Source of the DNA: Chryseobacterium gleum
GTDB taxonomy: Bacteria; Bacteroidota; Bacteroidia; Flavobacteriales_D; Crocinitomicaceae
NCBI GenBank assembly: GCA_943326825.2
Contig: CALPUT020000077.1
Coordinates: 1-9,297 of the forward strand
Reading direction: 5' to 3'
Length of the DNA: 9,297 bases
Positions within the stretch are counted from its first letter, which is position 1; every line of letters starts with the position of its first letter. The notes below the pieces were generated by a model. That model worked only from the letters and a program-made list of their open reading frames with translations, was not told the DNA's origin and searched no databases. Below are positions 6,648 through 9,297 of this stretch, piece by piece. Position numbers and translations under genes: made by a program.

Positions 6648-7673
6648 TTATTCTTTTGGGTAGCTAAAACGTTCATTAAATAAAAAATCTTTGTCAGTTA
6701 AGGTAAGTAAAAAAGCTAATAAATCAATCCTATCATTGTCTGATAGATTCATTGGATTTGTCAACTCTTTGGATATTATTCTATTATCATGACCTAAGGA
6801 ATTATAGTGTTTTATAACTTCATTTAAAGTTTTGAATCTCCCATCATGCATGTAAGGAAATGTGAACTGTATATTGCGAAGTGTTGGAATTCTGAAACGC
6901 AAGTAATCTTCTTGCTTACCAGAGATTTTTATACGACCTGAATCATTTAAAGTTTGGTCTATTAATAATCCGTTGTTCGCAAATTTATCTTCATTAAAGA
7001 GTGGTTCTTTATGACAAGAAGCACAGTTTGTTTTAAACAAATCATAACCGTGTTGCTCATTTTTGGCAAAAGAGGCTTCTTTTCGCATTACTTTATCGTA
7101 CTTAGAATTAGTGGATTTGAGCATTACAGTGAATTGAGCCAAAGCTTTTAAAAGTCGCTGACTTGTTATTTTATTATCACCAAAAGCTTTGGTAAATAAC
7201 ATTTTGTATTTTTCACTCTGTTGTAGTTTGGCAATAACATGTTCTAATGTTTCATCCATTTCTACAGGATTTGTGATAGGATTTAACGGTTGGACTTCTA
7301 GATTATTTACTCCGCCATCCCACATAAAAACTTTATTCCAAGCCAAGTTAATTAGCGCCAAAGAATTACGATTACCTATTTTACCATCAATTCCATGACT
7401 TAGTTGATGATCAACATGTGTAAATCCTGTTTGTTGCAAATGGCAACTGGCACAAGAAATAGTGTTGTCACGAGAAATAATTGGGTCGTAGAATAAATGT
7501 CTACCCAATTGAAACCCTTCTTCAGTTAACGGATTTTTTTGGAAATCATATTTAGGTTTAGGCCATTTTTTTGGAACTTCAAAAAATAATGGAGTTGACA
7601 ATTCATTAGAGAATGACAAGCAAATAAGAAAAAGCAATCCTAATAATAAAATAGAGTTCAAATGTTTCCTCAT
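6648..7673 (-). CDS. MauG/MbnH-like di-heme c-type cytochrome peroxidase
   Basis: The 341-residue exported protein has a Sec signal peptide of about 22 residues (MRKHLNSILLLGLLFLICLSF). Cys18 is not in a good lipobox because Ile precedes it. Two haem-binding CASCH motifs lie at Cys74-His78 and Cys217-His221, spaced as in bacterial cytochrome c peroxidases. Other family marks are GRHLFYDPIISRDNTISC (57-74), NLAWNKVFMWDGG (109-121, probable inter-haem Trp118), RIPTLRNI (261-268) and PYMHDGRFKTLNEV (273-286). Where Pseudomonas-type peroxidases have the axial Met of the electron-transferring haem, this protein seems to have Tyr290 (EVIKHYNS), as in MauG. It therefore probably oxidises a partner protein through a high-valent di-haem state. 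Its ATG overlaps the stop of the MbnP-like gene by 4 bp (ATGA), so the two are translationally coupled. It acts in the periplasm or on the cell surface. Confidence 0.93.
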   Translation of the reverse strand: MRKHLNSILLLGLLFLICLSFSNELSTPLFFEVPKKWPKPKYDFQKNPLTEEGFQLGRHLFYDPIISRDNTISCASCHLQQTGFTHVDHQLSHGIDGKIGNRNSLALINLAWNKVFMWDGGVNNLEVQPLNPITNPVEMDETLEHVIAKLQQSEKYKMLFTKAFGDNKITSQRLLKALAQFTVMLKSTNSKYDKVMRKEASFAKNEQHGYDLFKTNCASCHKEPLFNEDKFANNGLLIDQTLNDSGRIKISGKQEDYLRFRIPTLRNIQFTFPYMHDGRFKTLNEVIKHYNSLGHDNRIISKELTNPMNLSDNDRIDLLAFLLTLTDKDFLFNERFSYPKE

Positions 7674-8368
7674 TCTATATAAAAGAGTTTTGTACTATAA
7701 TCGGCTAATTCCATTGCTTTTTTACCTGGTATCATTACATTGTTGGTTTCAGCTAGATTTATATTTGAAAAGAATTTGTTTAAATCCATTGCAATGTTAA
7801 TTTGGTCTTCCTTTTTATTATAAATTAATTCTACTGTTCGCATCGTATTAAAAGGATGAAGATACCCACCAATGTGAAAATGAAACTCGTTCATTCTGGT
7901 TTTACAACTTGGGCTTTTTCCTTCAATCTTCAAATTGATATACCCACTTTGCCACGCCCAATACATACCATTTATAGGATCTAAATCATCACTTAAAGCT
8001 CCAGAAGTATTCGTTAAACTATCAATTCCAATATTGAATACAACTTTTGAAATTAGTTTATCATTTAGTTTAGTAATCGGAATTATTAAAGAACTCGTAT
8101 CCTCAAAATCGAGTAAGTGATAACTATATTTTTCAGCAAAAATATAGTTATCTGTATAAAAAACTTGTATAGAAGAAATATAGCATTTGAAATTTTCAAA
8201 GGTCAGCGTGTCTCTGTTTGATGTTATGTATTGTTTATAAAATACTAAAGGTTCCTTATTAAACTTTAGTTTGAAATTAATGCTCAAAGTATCTACTTTA
8301 GTCTGAGCATTACCAAAAAAACAAAATAACACAATTATAATAATTGAATAGACTGTTTTTAAATGCAT
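7670..8368 (-). CDS. MbnP-like exported protein, probable partner of the di-heme enzyme
   Basis: I prefer the start at ATG 8368 (MHLKTVYSIIIIVLFCFFG), which gives a clean signal peptide cleaved near NAQ-TKVDT. The upstream ATG at 8392 adds eight polar residues. The mature part is a predicted beta-rich domain. Numbered from ATG 8392, it contains the family hallmark DPINGMYWAWQSGYINLKIEG (positions 138-158, with Trp145 and Trp147), FHFHIGG (170-176, His171 and His173) and His179. Methanobactin-operon MbnP binds copper and has a tryptophan converted to kynurenine by its di-haem partner MbnH. Here the stop overlaps the start of a MauG/MbnH-like gene by 4 bp. The natural reading is an MbnP/MbnH pair in the periplasm handling copper or redox. 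No methanobactin genes are visible, so the biological role is inferred. Confidence 0.85.
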   Translation of the reverse strand: MHLKTVYSIIIIVLFCFFGNAQTKVDTLSINFKLKFNKEPLVFYKQYITSNRDTLTFENFKCYISSIQVFYTDNYIFAEKYSYHLLDFEDTSSLIIPITKLNDKLISKVVFNIGIDSLTNTSGALSDDLDPINGMYWAWQSGYINLKIEGKSPSCKTRMNEFHFHIGGYLHPFNTMRTVELIYNKKEDQINIAMDLNKFFSNINLAETNNVMIPGKKAMELADYSTKLFYIE

Positions 8369-8392
8369 GCCTTTATTATTTATTAGACGCAT

Positions 8393-8494
8393 AAATTAAA
8401 CTTAATATTTATTTTAAAGCCTTATAGTCATCCAATTGGTAATAATATCTTTTTTGAAGTCCTAAAATATTTAACAAGAAATATAAATGTCTGA
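8393..8494. other. Spacer between YHYH and MbnP-like genes
   Basis: About 100 bp of AT-rich sequence separate the YHYH stop from the MbnP-like start region. I see an 8-bp palindrome CCAATTGG (8432-8439), but no convincing terminator hairpin and no clear TTG/TAnnTTTG promoter on the minus strand. Read-through from the YHYH gene into the pair is therefore plausible, though a weak internal promoter cannot be excluded. Confidence 0.4.
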
Positions 8495-9297
8495 CTAATG
8501 AGAAACAACAATCTTTTTTGTAATTGAATTTTTACTATCCGAAATTTTCACAAAATATACTCCGGAATATACTGTCTCTAAATTGATATAACACATTGTA
8601 CTTCCGTGTTTTAAAGTTTCTTCCAAGACTAACTTATTATTTATATCAAACAATTCTATTTTTAAATCACTAACAGTTGGTGCATACGACTGTATAACCG
8701 CTATTTCACTAGATGGATTAGGAAATAATGATAATCCAATTTGCTCTAAATTATTATTAGCCACTGATAGAGATGGAGTATATGTAGTTACAGATTCGCT
8801 TATAGTTGCATGTAATGAAGCTTCTACATTACCATGATAATATTTCCCTAAAAGATAAGGATATACAGGTTTGTTATTTGCATCTATAGTTGCAAAATAA
8901 CAATAAATTCCGTTTGGATATTCAGGAGTTTTACAAAATCTTCCGTTATTTTCATCTAAATCACCCAAACCAGCAACATATTCAAAATCTTCTAAATAAG
9001 CCCCCAAAATTGCTTGAATTTGAGGTTGTCCTGGCCCTTGAATTTGAACCATTTCCGTTAAAGTTGGTCCAACAGCAGCAGTTCCATCAGGCAATGTAGT
9101 CCTTGCCGTAATATTTCTTAATTGATAACTTGGTGTAACTCTCTTTATAGGTGATGTAGGATCTAATGGATCAGTGTATCCATATGCACCATAAATAGGA
9201 AAACCGTCAGCTGCAAAACCAATAAGCGGGCCATGAGTGGCAGCATTTGGAACATAAAGTCCATCTGCTAAATAAATATTACATATTGAGGATGAAG
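8495..9297 (-). CDS. YHYH-domain protein with T9SS type A sorting domain (5' end outside window)
   Basis: The frame is open from the right edge (first full codon at 9295) to TAG at 8497-8495, giving 266 residues. A start inside this stretch (a TTG at 9094) is not credible because conserved sequence continues upstream of it. Visible residues 21-40 read HGPLIGFAADGFPIYGAYGY, the signature of the YHYH domain. DLDENNGRFCKTPEYPNGIY (about 113-132) and VYPYLLGKYYHG (about 144-155) continue the domain. After a linker, residues 191-266 form a Por/T9SS C-terminal sorting domain, with LFPNPSSE at its start, SGVYFVKI near the end and the basic tail KKIVVSH. The protein is thus exported by Sec and then sent to the surface or released by type IX secretion. 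The YHYH domain has no firmly established activity. It lies upstream of the MbnP/di-haem pair on the same strand and may share its transcript and function. Confidence 0.88.
   Translation of the reverse strand, partial: SSSICNIYLADGLYVPNAATHGPLIGFAADGFPIYGAYGYTDPLDPTSPIKRVTPSYQLRNITARTTLPDGTAAVGPTLTEMVQIQGPGQPQIQAILGAYLEDFEYVAGLGDLDENNGRFCKTPEYPNGIYCYFATIDANNKPVYPYLLGKYYHGNVEASLHATISESVTTYTPSLSVANNNLEQIGLSLFPNPSSEIAVIQSYAPTVSDLKIELFDINNKLVLEETLKHGSTMCYINLETVYSGVYFVKISDSKNSITKKIVVSH

Noticed and set aside
7618..7622. Possible lipoprotein lipobox at Cys18 of the di-heme enzyme (LFLIC)
   Set aside because: The residue before Cys is Ile, not Gly, Ala or Ser, and the Cys is within the hydrophobic core, so a Sec signal peptide is the better reading.
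9092..9094. TTG at 9094 as start codon of the YHYH protein
   Set aside because: The same frame is open to the window edge and its upstream part encodes the conserved HGPLIGFAADGFPIYGAYGY signature, so the real start is outside the window.

Overview
The window looks like chromosomal DNA from a member of the Bacteroidota, most likely Flavobacteriia. It is strongly AT-rich and its ribosome binding sites are weak. Two promoters carry TAnnTTTG-type -7 boxes, and a protein at the right edge ends in a type IX secretion (T9SS) sorting domain. No RNA genes, insertion sequences, CRISPR arrays, attachment sites or origins are visible.

Left third (1-3090, minus strand): the first 1030 residues of a very large orphan sensor histidine kinase. 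It has about seven PAS-like domains followed by a HisKA_2-type phosphoacceptor motif. The ATPase domain lies beyond the left edge. Its upstream region holds a likely -7 box and two overlapping inverted repeats.

Middle (3249-6499, plus strand): a tight five-gene cluster, with gaps of 17-41 nt. In order it encodes a MarR-family regulator with a CxC pair, a pirin, an Old Yellow Enzyme flavin ene-reductase, a small YciI/muconolactone-isomerase-like protein and a four-helix membrane protein (DUF6069-like). A 20-bp element occurs twice, 520 bp apart. One copy is a 26-bp palindrome inside the apparent marR promoter, and the other lies just before the pirin gene. I read this as an autoregulated redox/electrophile (quinone-type) response operon. 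The element and the promoter also imply that marR starts at 3306, not at the upstream in-frame ATG at 3273. A 13-bp perfect hairpin follows the last gene.

Right third (6648-9297, minus strand): three exported proteins in transcription order. They are a YHYH-domain protein with a T9SS C-terminal sorting domain (5' end outside the window), an MbnP-like protein, and a MauG/MbnH-like di-heme c-type peroxidase whose start overlaps the MbnP stop by 4 bp. In the characterised MbnP/MbnH pair, the di-heme enzyme oxidises a tryptophan of its partner, which binds copper. The overlap, the WxW motif and a tyrosine where classical bacterial peroxidases have an axial methionine all suggest that this pair works the same way, with the YHYH protein as a possible surface partner.

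The most interesting parts are the paired marR operator, the Old Yellow Enzyme with three replaced active-site or cofactor residues, and the YHYH/MbnP/di-heme enzyme cluster. None is clearly a new class of system on sequence alone.
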